A stretch of DNA of 64,000 nucleotides from Gemmatimonadota bacterium (GTDB lineage Bacteria; Gemmatimonadota; Gemmatimonadetes; Gemmatimonadales; GWC2-71-9). The notes below the pieces were generated by a model. That model did not search any database. It was not told where the DNA came from and saw only the letters and a program-made list of their open reading frames with translations. Location of the stretch: assembly GCA_016874005.1 (NCBI GenBank), contig VGVQ01000014.1, forward strand, positions 40,365-104,364. Reading direction: 5' to 3'. Below, piece after piece: positions 25,670 through 34,259 of this stretch. A program made the translations under genes and the position numbers. Within the stretch, counting starts at the first letter, position 1. Every line of letters starts with the position of its first letter.

Positions 25670-27952
25670 TCAAAAAACCAAACGGTACAGCAGACTTAGG
25701 TTCCGGCCTGGCTGCGGAAGAATTTCCTTGATCCGGGACAAGTGGTCCCGGTACTCCCGGTCGAAGAGGTTGTCGATCCGGAGCGTGAAGGTGTGGAACT
25801 GGCCCCCGATCAGGAGCCGGACGCCCGCGTGGAGGTCGCCGACCAGATACCCCGGCGTCCGGCTCTCGAAATCGCCGAGCCGGTCTTGGGCGCTCGCCCA
25901 GCGGGCGCCGAGTCCGCCGAAGTACTGGGGGCGCTCGTAGCGCAGTTCGGCGTGGCCATAGAACGGCGGAATGAACGGAGGCGCGGTGGAGGCGTCGACG
26001 AACGAAGTGTCCGGCGGCACGATGATCGGGATTGGAGCCCGCGAGTTGGTGAACTGGCCGGCGACGTACGACCCGGTCATCTCGAGAAGCAGCCGGTCGG
26101 TGACGACGAGGCTCAGGGTTCCTTCGATGCCGGCGAACCGCGCCGCCTCGTTGCTGTACTGGAATAGGGGCCGCCCGCCGACTCGACCGAGGACCGCGCG
26201 ACCGCGGCTCGACGGGAAGATGTAGTTCGACAGGGCGTTGCGAAACACGGCCACTTCGGTCCTGACCCGGGCATCGTCGTACCGGACGAAGCCGTCGACG
26301 CCGAAACCGGCCTCTTCGTCCAACCTGGGATCGCCGACGTCGTAGGAATTCGACGCGAGGTGGGGGCCGTTGGAATACAGCTCGTTGAAGTCCGGCGTCC
26401 GGTAGGCCCTGGCAATACTGCCGCCGATCCGAAGTCCGGAGCCAAAGTCGTAGAGAGCACCCAGCGACCCGGAGAACGAGCCGAATGACCGCGCCACGAT
26501 CGGGACTCGCTCCGAGCCGACGGTCACGTTCCCGGCCCGCTGGGGATCGTAATGGGCGAAGTCGAACCGGAGCCCCGCCTGTACCCTGAAGGGCCCGTTG
26601 CCGTACTCCTGGACCGCGAAGCCGGCGAGCGACACATCGGCGGTGGTCGGGGTCCTCAGAGTACCGCCGGTCCGAATGTAACGGTAATGCCCGGCGACCC
26701 CTACCGCTCCGCTGGTCGCTCCTAACCAACCATTGTGCCTGGCGACGACGGTACCGGAGCCGTACAGCTGGCGAAACCGGGTGCCCACCGCCCCGCTCGG
26801 TTCGAACTCGGTGTGACGGTAGAGGCTCACCCCGCCGTCCGCCTTGATGCTCTCCCACCGGCCCGCCCCAGGATGGATTTCGGCGCTGGCCCGGACCGTG
26901 TGGCGGGTCATCGCGATGTCGACCCCGCTGGCGTGGCCGCCGACGAAACCACCGGGTATCCCGTAGTCGTTGTCGTAGAACCGATAGGACAAGCCGGCAT
27001 GGCCCCGAGCGCCGACGTACGACAGCGCCGCCCCGGCGTCGAAACTGGTCACCTGGGTGTTGATCATTCGGCCGATGGGCGTCCGGGTATCGCCGGCCCC
27101 GCGGAACGATCCCTCGAGCCGATAAGCGAACGAGCCGAATCCACCCGAGGCATGGCCGCCGACCGTCGCCCCCCGATTGACCGAACTGGCCTGCGCCGAC
27201 ACCGCCCCGTGGATCGCGTCGGGGACCGAGATCGGGATCTCCTCCCGAATGACGTTGACCACGCCGCCGAGCGCGCTCGATCCGTAGAGGAGGGACATCG
27301 GCCCGCGAACGACCTCGATCCGCTTCGCGTTGAGGGGATCGATGGTGATGGCGTGGTCGGCCGAAGTGGACGCCAGGTCGCCGGGACGCAGCCCATCCTC
27401 CAGCACGACCACCCGATCGCCGCTCAGCCCCCGAATGACCGGCTGCGCCGTGGCGGGGCTGATCCCGCCCATGGCCACGCCCGGCTCGTGGCGGAGGGTC
27501 GCGGCCACGGTGGCGTCGAGCTGCCGGTCGAGCGACGCACCCGACACCACCGAGGTCGCGCTCAACACTTCGCTTCGCGACCGCGCCGAGACCGTTCCCG
27601 TCGTCACCAGTTCGTCCAGCTGAAGAACCGACTCGGTCATCGTCGCGTCGACCGTGACCGTATCGCCGGCTCGGACCTCGATGCTCGCGATGGAGGCCCG
27701 GTAGCCGATGGCCGATATCAGCAGCCGTTGCGAGCCAGCCGGCACCCGGGCGAGCAGGTAGGTGCCGTCGGCGTGGGTCGTTTCGGTTCCATGGCCGCCC
27801 ATGACCCGCACCAAGGCCGCTTGGATCGGCCGTTCGGAGCCGGCGGCAATGACCCGCCCGCGGACCACGCCATCCTGCGCTTGGCCCTGAGCGCGAGGCG
27901 CGAGCAGAACCAAGACCGTGACTACGACACCGCAGCAACGAACCGGTAGCAT
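25670..27952 (-). CDS. TonB-dependent outer-membrane receptor
   Basis: 760 aa. After a leader (VVVTVLVLLAPRAQGQ) comes a carboxypeptidase-regulatory-like domain (GVVRGRVIAAGSERPIQAAL, ~25-110). The plug domain follows (PVIRGLSGDRVVVLEDGLRPGDL ... IEVVRGPMSLLYGSSALGGVVNVI), then a 22-strand barrel. The C-terminus ends NLSLLYRLVF with a terminal Phe as needed for barrel insertion. The cargo is not evident; the metal-binding look of the upstream gene suggests a metal ion or chelate. ATG 27952 is preferred over the track start because it begins the leader. Confidence 0.88.
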   Translation of the reverse strand: MLPVRCCGVVVTVLVLLAPRAQGQAQDGVVRGRVIAAGSERPIQAALVRVMGGHGTETTHADGTYLLARVPAGSQRLLISAIGYRASIASIEVRAGDTVTVDATMTESVLQLDELVTTGTVSARSRSEVLSATSVVSGASLDRQLDATVAATLRHEPGVAMGGISPATAQPVIRGLSGDRVVVLEDGLRPGDLASTSADHAITIDPLNAKRIEVVRGPMSLLYGSSALGGVVNVIREEIPISVPDAIHGAVSAQASSVNRGATVGGHASGGFGSFAYRLEGSFRGAGDTRTPIGRMINTQVTSFDAGAALSYVGARGHAGLSYRFYDNDYGIPGGFVGGHASGVDIAMTRHTVRASAEIHPGAGRWESIKADGGVSLYRHTEFEPSGAVGTRFRQLYGSGTVVARHNGWLGATSGAVGVAGHYRYIRTGGTLRTPTTADVSLAGFAVQEYGNGPFRVQAGLRFDFAHYDPQRAGNVTVGSERVPIVARSFGSFSGSLGALYDFGSGLRIGGSIARAYRTPDFNELYSNGPHLASNSYDVGDPRLDEEAGFGVDGFVRYDDARVRTEVAVFRNALSNYIFPSSRGRAVLGRVGGRPLFQYSNEAARFAGIEGTLSLVVTDRLLLEMTGSYVAGQFTNSRAPIPIIVPPDTSFVDASTAPPFIPPFYGHAELRYERPQYFGGLGARWASAQDRLGDFESRTPGYLVGDLHAGVRLLIGGQFHTFTLRIDNLFDREYRDHLSRIKEILPQPGRNLSLLYRLVF

Positions 27953-28108
27953 ATCGCCATGCCCTGTTACGACGCCGGAGCCCCGGCCGGACAGCCGAGG
28001 ACCCACCAGCATCACGATGGAAACGGAATCACCGCGCCGGAGCCGCTGGGCAAGGGCCAAAGCGACCGGGGCGCGACGGAGTGGGCAGGGCGTCGGCCGC
28101 CCTGCCCA

Positions 28109-28474
28109 TTAGGCGATGGCGGGTGGCGAGCGGGAGTGGTGGGCGCCGAGCCAGGCCGAGATCGACGGCAGATCGGCCCGGACCGGCGGAGCAATCCGAC
28201 CAAGGTCGGGCTCCGGGACCGCCGTGGCCCCGGCCGCGGCGAGCAACGGGGCCGCGGCCGTGGTGCAGATCAGGCAGTCGTGCTCATCGTGACTCGGGAA
28301 CTGGACGTCGCGATGGTATTGGGCTTCGATGTGGGAGCGCAGCTCCCCGATCCCGAGGGCCACGTGGCGGCCGCTCAAGATCGCCGAGCCGACGAACAAC
28401 ACCATGAGCAGCCAGCTGGCCGACCCGACCAGGCGGCGACCGAGCGGTGTTCGTGACGGTATTGATCGGCTCAT
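28109..28474 (-). CDS. Small membrane protein with His/Cys motif, DUF2946-like
   Basis: 121 aa with one hydrophobic helix (WLLMVLFVGSAILSGRHVAL) near the N-terminus. A periplasmic segment rich in His and Cys (SHIEAQYHRD ... SHDEHDCLICTTAAAP) follows, like the metal-binding part of DUF2946 proteins, which cluster with copper or zinc uptake genes. A Pro/Ala/His tail ends the protein. It is the first gene of an apparent operon with the TonB receptor (gap 156 bases) and the lipoprotein. A metal-related role is inference. Confidence 0.6.
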   Translation of the reverse strand: MSRSIPSRTPLGRRLVGSASWLLMVLFVGSAILSGRHVALGIGELRSHIEAQYHRDVQFPSHDEHDCLICTTAAAPLLAAAGATAVPEPDLGRIAPPVRADLPSISAWLGAHHSRSPPAIA

Positions 28475-28480
28475 ATCAAA

Positions 28481-28509
28481 TAGTTACCACGACATCCGAC
28501 ATTTATCAA
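28481..28509 (-). promoter_or_regulatory. Possible promoter of the metal/TonB operon
   Basis: On the minus strand TTGATA (28509-28504) and TAACTA (28486-28481) are 17 bases apart, directly upstream of the ATG at 28474. The -35 matches the sigma-70 consensus well and the -10 poorly. The region stands out as AT-rich (28465-28515) in a GC-rich window, so it could also be an operator for a metal regulator. Confidence 0.3.
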
Positions 28510-28690
28510 TGGCCATCGGACCGGTTCGCCGGTCTCGCATTCTGGCACGCCCGCGAGCGCCAAGGTGCCGGCCATGGCACCTCCGGGACCGCGAGGCATG
28601 GGTCCAAGCCGTTGCCGCGCAGGAGCTTGCACGGAAACTGGCCGGGAACCGGTCGGCGGGGCCCTCGGCGCGGCCTCATGAGGCGGGTCG

Positions 28691-29851
28691 TTATGCGCTC
28701 TTCCGACGGGGGCGCGCCCGGGGCTTCGTCCTCGGCAGGTCGAAATCGGGATTGAAGAGGTACTCCGGGTCCGTGGTTCGGACCGGGGCGGCCCCCGGCT
28801 CGGGCTGCTTGTAGACGTACCGCTCGCCGCGGAAGTTCCGGAGCACCACGGCGTCCTCACCGAACGCCTCGACGTAGTTGGGGATCAGCGGAATCTTGCC
28901 GCCGCCTCCGGGCGCGTCGATCACGAAATGGGGGCTGGCCAGCCCGCTGGTCCACCCGCGCAGCGCCTTCATGATCTTGAGGCCGGTCTCGACCGAGGTC
29001 CGGAAGTGCTCCGCCCCGGCCACCTGGTCCGCCATATATATGTAGTAGGGTCGGACCCGGGCCATCAGCAGCTTCTGCATCAGCCGAACCATGACTTCCG
29101 GGGTGTCGTTGATCCCCCGGAGCAACACGGTCTGACAGCCGAGCGGAATGCCGGCATCGGCCAGCATTCCCAGGCCGTTCACCGCCGCCGGCGTCAACTC
29201 GTCGGGGTGGTTGAAATGGGTGTTGATGAACAGCGGATGGAACTGTCGGAGGGTCTGGCAGAGCTCCGGGGTAATCCGCTCGGGGAGGTGGCAGGGAATC
29301 CGGCTGCCGATCCGGATGATCTCGATGTGGGGAATGGCGCGGAGCCGGGTCAGGATCTGCTCGAGCCGACGATCGGACAGCATCAAGGGATCGCCACCCG
29401 ACATGATGACGTCGCGGATCTCGGTGTGCTGCTCGAGATACTGGAAGGCCGACTCGAACTGGGAGAGCGGGATCTTCTCGGGATCGCCGACCTTCCTGCG
29501 CCGGGTGCAGAACCGGCAGTAGCTGGCGCAGACCGGCGACACCAGGAAGAGGGCGCGGTCGGGATAGCGATGAGTGATGTTGGGGACCGGGCTATCGTCG
29601 TCCTCGTTCAGCGAGTCGACCATCCCGTCTCGGATGTTGAGTTCCGCCACGGTGGGGACGTACTGGCGCCAGATCGGGTCGCCGGGCTCTTTGATGAGAT
29701 CGACCATCGCCGGCGAGATCCGGAACTCGAAGTTGTCGACCGCTTGCCGGAGCCGATCGATCTGCTCGACATGCTCCGGCCCAAAGCGGCTGGTCAGGGC
29801 CTCGAGGCTCGCGATCGACCGCTGTTTTAGCAGCTCTTGCCACGTGGACAT
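28691..29851 (-). CDS. kamA: Lysine 2,3-aminomutase (KamA-type radical SAM)
   Basis: 386 aa. Moves the alpha-amino group of L-lysine to the beta carbon using a [4Fe-4S] cluster, S-adenosylmethionine and PLP. The cluster motif CASYCRFCTRRRKVG is intact, with the SAM-binding MSGGDPLMLSD strand. The PLP lysine should be the one in the APGGGGKIPL loop. The N-terminus has the usual helical region and the C-terminus a basic tail. It follows the GNAT gene by 16 bases at the end of a four-gene operon. KamA-like proteins can also be EF-P lysine mutases (EpmB), but the length and neighbours favour free lysine. Confidence 0.88.
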   Translation of the reverse strand: MSTWQELLKQRSIASLEALTSRFGPEHVEQIDRLRQAVDNFEFRISPAMVDLIKEPGDPIWRQYVPTVAELNIRDGMVDSLNEDDDSPVPNITHRYPDRALFLVSPVCASYCRFCTRRRKVGDPEKIPLSQFESAFQYLEQHTEIRDVIMSGGDPLMLSDRRLEQILTRLRAIPHIEIIRIGSRIPCHLPERITPELCQTLRQFHPLFINTHFNHPDELTPAAVNGLGMLADAGIPLGCQTVLLRGINDTPEVMVRLMQKLLMARVRPYYIYMADQVAGAEHFRTSVETGLKIMKALRGWTSGLASPHFVIDAPGGGGKIPLIPNYVEAFGEDAVVLRNFRGERYVYKQPEPGAAPVRTTDPEYLFNPDFDLPRTKPRARPRRKSA

Positions 29852-29867
29852 GTGATCCCCCAAGGCC

Positions 29868-30368
29868 TCAGTACCGCTTCCGATACACCACCTGATCGTC
29901 ACCCGGCGCGTAGTGATCGGCGATCCGGTCGATCGCCTGGTACCCCCGCGCCTGGTAAAACCTCCGGGTTGCCTCGTAATCGGCCCGGCCGGAGGTCTCG
30001 ACGATGACCTGACTTGCCCGGCCGGCAATCCGGCGTTCCATCTCGTCGAGGAGCCGGCCACCGAAGCCGCGGCCCTGTTGCCCCGGATCGACCACGATCC
30101 AGTAGAGGTCGAAGGTCCCCGCTTCCGAGGGCCGGGGTCCCCACACCGCCCACCCGACCAAGGCCCCGTCGATCACCACCCCCGCGCTCTCGTAGTCCGG
30201 GTCGACCACCCCGGCCGCGTTGGCGCCCGTGGCGTCGTCGAACACCTCCAACGCGATCGGGACCTCGTAATCCCAAAAAAGTCCCGCGGCTCTGGTCATG
30301 GCGGCGACCCGCTCCCGATCCCTCGGGACCAGGGGCCGAACCGCCAAGGACGCCGCGGTCGCGCTCAC
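29868..30368 (-). CDS. GNAT family N-acetyltransferase
   Basis: 166 aa acetyl-CoA-dependent transferase. The acetyl-CoA site is VVDPGQQGRGFGGRLLDEMER, the strand before it is TFDLYWIVV, and the end is the typical YEATRRFYQARGYQAIDRI. GTG 30368 overlaps the ATP-grasp stop (GTGA), so translation is coupled. In methanogens a GNAT enzyme acetylates the beta-lysine made by KamA to give the osmolyte N-epsilon-acetyl-beta-lysine, so beta-lysine is the obvious candidate acceptor here too. That is inference from context. Confidence 0.82.
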   Translation of the reverse strand: MSATAASLAVRPLVPRDRERVAAMTRAAGLFWDYEVPIALEVFDDATGANAAGVVDPDYESAGVVIDGALVGWAVWGPRPSEAGTFDLYWIVVDPGQQGRGFGGRLLDEMERRIAGRASQVIVETSGRADYEATRRFYQARGYQAIDRIADHYAPGDDQVVYRKRY

Positions 30369-31387
30369 ACCGGCAGCTTGAGGTACTGAGCCTCCGCCTC
30401 GCGCCGGCGGGCGCCTCGCTCCAGCGCCTCTTCGAGCACTCGGAGGATGAGGGACGGGTAGTCCCAGCCGCGGGCGGCCGCCATCCGACTCAGCCCGGCA
30501 TCGTCCGAGATGTCCGGATTGGGGTTCACCTCGAGGACGTAGGGCTGGCCGTCCGGCGCGATCCGAAGGTCGACCCGGCCGTACCCCTTCTCTTGCCCGA
30601 TGAGCCGCCAGGCCGCTCGCGCTACCAGCCCGACCCGCCGAGTCAACTCGGCGCTGAGCGGCGCCGGCACCATCGGGACCGTCCCGAGATCCTCCGGGCT
30701 TCCGGCATCCCACTTGGCGGCGTAGGTGACGATCGGCCAACTGCCGGGTGGCATCTTCTCGAAGCTGATCTCCGAGATCGGCAGCATCTCGCTTCCGACG
30801 AACCCCACGTTGACCTCGCGCCCCGGGACGTACTCCTGCACCAGGGTGTCCTCCCACATCCCGGCCACCTTGGCGATCCGTTCCTTGAGGGCCTTCTTGG
30901 TGGTGCAAACCGAGCCGGAATCGATTCCCACGCTGGCGTCTTCGCCGGACGGCTTGACGATCACCGGAAACTTGAGGTGACCAGGTACCGTGCCGCGGTC
31001 CATCAACGCGAACGGCGGCACCGGAATCCCGCGCGCCGTCAGCAAGGTGTTGGCCACGTGCTTGCGATGGGCGATTGTCACCGTCCACGAGGTGCATCCC
31101 GTGAAGGGAACCCGGGTCAGGTCGAGGGCCGCGACGGCATAGTCCTCGTACCGGGCGATGCCGTTGACGCCTTCGCAGAGATTGAAGATGGCATCGCAAC
31201 GCTGGACCTTGGTCAGCCACTGGACATCGGCTAGCCGAACCGGGATGAGCACCGTCTGGTGCCCACCCCGGCGCAGGGCCTTCTCGACGCTCTTGGCATT
31301 CTGGAGGACCGCTTTGACGTCCTTCGGATCCCAGTCCCCGCTGCCCGCGTCGTATACGATCCCGACCTTCAACGGTCCAACCGTCAA
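30365..31387 (-). CDS. ATP-grasp ligase, D-Ala-D-Ala ligase-like (first of two)
   Basis: 340 aa carboxylate-amine ligase. The N-terminal part begins LKVGIVYDAGSGDWD. The ATP-grasp motifs are VIVKPSGEDASVGIDSGS (Lys and glycine loop), VQEYVPGREVNVGFVG, and VDLRIAPDGQPYVLEVNPNPDIS (Mg2+ ligands). The track starts it far upstream; I choose TTG 31387, which overlaps the stop of the second ATP-grasp gene (TTGA), though TTG 31372 is possible. It would couple a carboxylate to an amine with ATP, and is not the cell-wall Ddl by context. Confidence 0.82.
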   Translation of the reverse strand: MTVGPLKVGIVYDAGSGDWDPKDVKAVLQNAKSVEKALRRGGHQTVLIPVRLADVQWLTKVQRCDAIFNLCEGVNGIARYEDYAVAALDLTRVPFTGCTSWTVTIAHRKHVANTLLTARGIPVPPFALMDRGTVPGHLKFPVIVKPSGEDASVGIDSGSVCTTKKALKERIAKVAGMWEDTLVQEYVPGREVNVGFVGSEMLPISEISFEKMPPGSWPIVTYAAKWDAGSPEDLGTVPMVPAPLSAELTRRVGLVARAAWRLIGQEKGYGRVDLRIAPDGQPYVLEVNPNPDISDDAGLSRMAAARGWDYPSLILRVLEEALERGARRREAEAQYLKLPV

Positions 31388-32499
31388 GCCGCCGCCTTCG
31401 CCAAGAGGGATTTCCCGCTGATCCGGCGCCAGGCGATGTCCGCCACCGTCTGAATGAGGGTGTCGTAGTTCATCCCGGCCGCCCGGGCCGCCTTCGGGAA
31501 GCACGAGTTGTCCTTGGGGTTGGGAAGGATGCCCGGCAACGGGTTGACCTCGACCACCATCGGACGACCGGACGCGTCACAACGGATGTCGACCCGGGCC
31601 CAGTCTCGGCAGCCCAACACCCGGTACGACGACAGGGCGACGCTCCGGACCTCGCGGGCCAACTCCTTGTCGATCCGCGCCGGGCACTCGAACAGCTCGA
31701 GCGGCCGCTCAGGTGTGTCCCAGAGCCACTTGGCCTCGTAGCCATAGATGGGGGGGGCGTTGAGCGGCAGCTCGTCGAACTTCATTCCGACGATCGGGAG
31801 GCAGCGGGCCTCCCGGCCGTTGCCCACGATCGCCACCGTGAACTCCTGTCCGGGCAGGTAGGTCTCGATCAGGACCGGCTCCTGGTAGACATCGAGCAGG
31901 TCACCGACCACCGAAACCAGCTTGGCCCGGTTGGCGCACAGGCTCCTCGTCGTGATCCCCTTGCTCGACCCCTCGAGCGCCGGTTTGGCGAATAGCGGGA
32001 ACGGCAGGGTGACATTCCGGGCGTCGGCGCGCGAGTTCGCCACGATGAATGGCGCGGTTGGAACCCCGTGATACGCCAGGATCTCCTTGGTCCGCCCCTT
32101 ATGGAGGGAGAGGGAGAGGGTCAGCGGATCGGAGGCATGATAGGGGATCCCGAGGAACTCGCAGATGGCCGGCACGTGCGCTTCCCGATTCACGCCGTAG
32201 AGGCCTTCGGCGATGTTGAACACGAAATCGGGCCGGGCGGCCACGACGCGCCGGGGGAAGTCGGCATCTGCCTCGAGGCGGATGACCTTGCCGAGAGCCG
32301 AGAGCGCTTTCTCGACCGCGTCGATCGTCTCTGGCTCGTCCCACTCGGCATAGAGATCCGGCTGGGGCAGATCGGCCCGCAACGCCCGAGCGGCCGCTTT
32401 GCCGACGGTCGGCTCGGCCGCGGCGCTGGCGTCCGGCCCGGGAGGAGACTGCGTTTGACTTGGTTTGAGATTGAACGCGAACCCAATTCGGACCGCCAA
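31384..32499 (-). CDS. ATP-grasp ligase, D-Ala-D-Ala ligase-like (second of two)
   Basis: 371 aa. The fold starts LAVRIGFAFNLKP, with the substrate-domain loop FNIAEGLYGVNREAHVP. The ATP-grasp motifs are LFAKPALEGSSKGI, IETYLPGQEFTVAIVG, and VDIRCDASGRPMVVEVNPLPGILP. The start is TTG 32499, chosen because an AAGGAG lies five bases upstream and homology begins there; the track's 32634 reaches into the divergent promoter. Two different ligases plus a GNAT and KamA make a peptide-like product plausible. First gene of the operon. Confidence 0.82.
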   Translation of the reverse strand: MAVRIGFAFNLKPSQTQSPPGPDASAAAEPTVGKAAARALRADLPQPDLYAEWDEPETIDAVEKALSALGKVIRLEADADFPRRVVAARPDFVFNIAEGLYGVNREAHVPAICEFLGIPYHASDPLTLSLSLHKGRTKEILAYHGVPTAPFIVANSRADARNVTLPFPLFAKPALEGSSKGITTRSLCANRAKLVSVVGDLLDVYQEPVLIETYLPGQEFTVAIVGNGREARCLPIVGMKFDELPLNAPPIYGYEAKWLWDTPERPLELFECPARIDKELAREVRSVALSSYRVLGCRDWARVDIRCDASGRPMVVEVNPLPGILPNPKDNSCFPKAARAAGMNYDTLIQTVADIAWRRISGKSLLAKAAA

Positions 32500-32661
32500 A
32501 AGATCTCCTTGCAAAGGGTCAATCAGGCCCCGCAACCGCTCTTCGTGGTGTTCCGAACGACTACGCGATAGTAAACTAAGAAACTCGTGATATTCGCACA
32601 ATACATTTTCTCGCCAAAGTCGGGCCAAAATCACGCGTTAACTCGTTTGACGAGGTGTTCG
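32500..32661. promoter_or_regulatory. Divergent AT-rich intergenic region (promoters of the ATP-grasp operon and the phosphodiesterase-like gene)
   Basis: 162 bases between divergent genes. The stretch around 32565-32625 (AGTAAACTAAGAAACTCGTG and following) is strikingly AT-rich for this genome, as expected for promoters on both strands. I could not fix individual -35/-10 boxes. Confidence 0.45.
32505..32510 (-). promoter_or_regulatory. Ribosome binding site that fixes the TTG start at 32499
   Basis: Minus-strand AAGGAG, then five bases (ATCTT), then TTG. This is a near-perfect Shine-Dalgarno, and it decides the start of the first ATP-grasp gene of the operon over the upstream ATG used in the ORF track. 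Confidence 0.7.
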
Positions 32662-33774
32662 ATGACCGCAAAACGCCAGACTCGGAACGTCCGATGGATC
32701 GCGACCCTCGCCGCTGGCGCTCTCGCCACCGCCGCTACAGACCCGGCGATGGCGCAAGGCGACCGGCATGTGATCGTGATCACGCTCGATGGACTGCGAT
32801 GGCAAGAGCTGTTTGACGGCGCCGATCGCGACCTGATCACCGGCGCCGACGGTGGGGTTTCGGATAGCACCGCGACCCTCCGCCGCTTCTGGCGAACCGA
32901 CCGCGACGACCGCCGCCGGGCCCTGATGCCATTCCTCTGGTCCGCTGTCGATCGTCAGGGACTGATCCTCGGGGACTCCGCGGCCGGCAGCGTGGTCCGC
33001 GTCACCAACGGCCGCCGGTTCTCCTATCCCGGCTACAACGAGTTGTTCGTCGGGGCCCCGGACGATCGCCGGATCGACAGCAACCGGAAGTTGCCCAATC
33101 CCAACGTGACCGTGCTGGAGTGGTTGGGGCGGCGGCCCGGCTTCGGGGGCCGAGTCGAGGTGTTCGGATCCTGGGACGTCTTCCCCTCCATCTTCAACGC
33201 GGAGAGAAGCGGGCTCCCCGTCAATGGAGATGGCCCCCCGTTTCCCCGAGCGGCCAGCGACACCGAGCGCGCTCTGAACCGAATGTCCGAGTGGCTCCCC
33301 GCCCTCTGGGCGGCGGCCCGCCTCGACGCCCCGACCATGGCCGCGGCGGCGGAGGCGCTGGTTCAACGGCAACCTCGAGTGCTCACCGTCCTCCTGGGCG
33401 AGACCGACGAATGGGCCCATGCCCGCCGCTACGACCAGTACCTCGATGCCGCGCATCGCGCCGACCGCTTCATCGAATACCTCTGGACCACCGCCCAGAC
33501 GCTGCCGAGTTACCGCGGCCGTACCACCCTCTTGATCTCGACCGACCATGGTCGAGGAAATGGACGAGCCTGGACCGATCACGGCGAAGAGGTCCCCAGC
33601 GCCGACCGGATCTGGATGGCGGTGTTGGGCCCCGAAGTGAGCCCGACGGAGTCGCTCGGGCGGCAGCCCGCCACCCAGAGTCAGTTCGCCGCAACCATCG
33701 CGAGGGTCGTCGGCGAAGACTGGCAAACTGCAAGACCAGACGCTGCTGGTCCGCTTCGACTCCGACCGGATTAA
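32662..33774 (+). CDS. Exported alkaline-phosphatase-superfamily protein (phosphodiesterase/sulfatase-like)
   Basis: 370 aa with a signal peptide (WIATLAAGALATAATDPAMAQ). The superfamily motif HVIVITLDGLRWQELFDGAD supplies the first Asp metal ligand, and the second site is TLLISTDHGRGNGRAWTDHG with Asp and His ligands. The nucleophile Thr/Ser position falls in a divergent region (SYPGYNELFVG, the usual TxPGxxE segment). Acts on phosphate or sulfate esters in the periplasm; substrate unknown. ATG 32662 is chosen before the leader. Convergent with folA, stops overlapping. Confidence 0.8.
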   Translation: MTAKRQTRNVRWIATLAAGALATAATDPAMAQGDRHVIVITLDGLRWQELFDGADRDLITGADGGVSDSTATLRRFWRTDRDDRRRALMPFLWSAVDRQGLILGDSAAGSVVRVTNGRRFSYPGYNELFVGAPDDRRIDSNRKLPNPNVTVLEWLGRRPGFGGRVEVFGSWDVFPSIFNAERSGLPVNGDGPPFPRAASDTERALNRMSEWLPALWAAARLDAPTMAAAAEALVQRQPRVLTVLLGETDEWAHARRYDQYLDAAHRADRFIEYLWTTAQTLPSYRGRTTLLISTDHGRGNGRAWTDHGEEVPSADRIWMAVLGPEVSPTESLGRQPATQSQFAATIARVVGEDWQTARPDAAGPLRLRPD

Positions 33775-34259
33775 CGCAATCGGGAGTAGCGTCGGATCGA
33801 AAAACTGGCGAAGTGCCGCTCGTCGGCCGGATGGAACTGCTCGTCGTCGAGCACCCAAGCCGCCTGATCGAAGGCCGGGAACCAGGTGTCGCCCTCGACG
33901 GCCGCGTGCACCACGGTCAGGTAGAGCCGATCCGCCCGTGGCATGGCCAGTCGGTAGATCTCCCCCCCACCAATAACGAACACCTCCGTCTCGGTGGCTC
34001 CCAACGCCAGCGCCTCGTCGAGGTTCGGCACCGCCGTCACGCCCGGCGGCCGGAAGGCCGGGTCTCGGGTGATCACCACGTTGCGGCGATTGGGTAGGGG
34101 ACGGCCAATCTCCTGGTAGGTCTTCCGCCCCATGATCACGGTGTGGTCGACCGTGAGCCGCTTGAAGTGCTTGAGGTCGTCGGGGAGATGCCAGGGAAGC
34201 TTGCCGTCGCGGCCGATGACGGCGTTTTCCGCCATCGCGACCACCAGCGAGACGATCAC
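33771..34259 (-). CDS. folA: Dihydrofolate reductase
   Basis: 162 aa NADPH-dependent enzyme that regenerates tetrahydrofolate after thymidylate synthase. The N-terminal strand and loop ([33 protein letters not shown]) carry the catalytic acid after [27 protein letters not shown] binds NADPH and [10 protein letters not shown] is the glycine loop. GTG start overlapping the thyA stop by four bases. Complete. Confidence 0.95.
   Translation of the reverse strand: MIVSLVVAMAENAVIGRDGKLPWHLPDDLKHFKRLTVDHTVIMGRKTYQEIGRPLPNRRNVVITRDPAFRPPGVTAVPNLDEALALGATETEVFVIGGGEIYRLAMPRADRLYLTVVHAAVEGDTWFPAFDQAAWVLDDEQFHPADERHFASFSIRRYSRLR

Noticed and set aside
25209-27938. 909-codon minus-strand frame ending in the lipoprotein
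   Set aside because: The first ~760 codons are an out-of-frame reading of the TonB receptor. Only the last 145 codons are a real gene.
30365-31387. First ATP-grasp gene as the cell-wall D-Ala-D-Ala ligase
   Set aside because: It is translationally coupled to another ATP-grasp gene, a GNAT and KamA, and there are no mur or ftsZ neighbours. The family motif alone does not prove that substrate.
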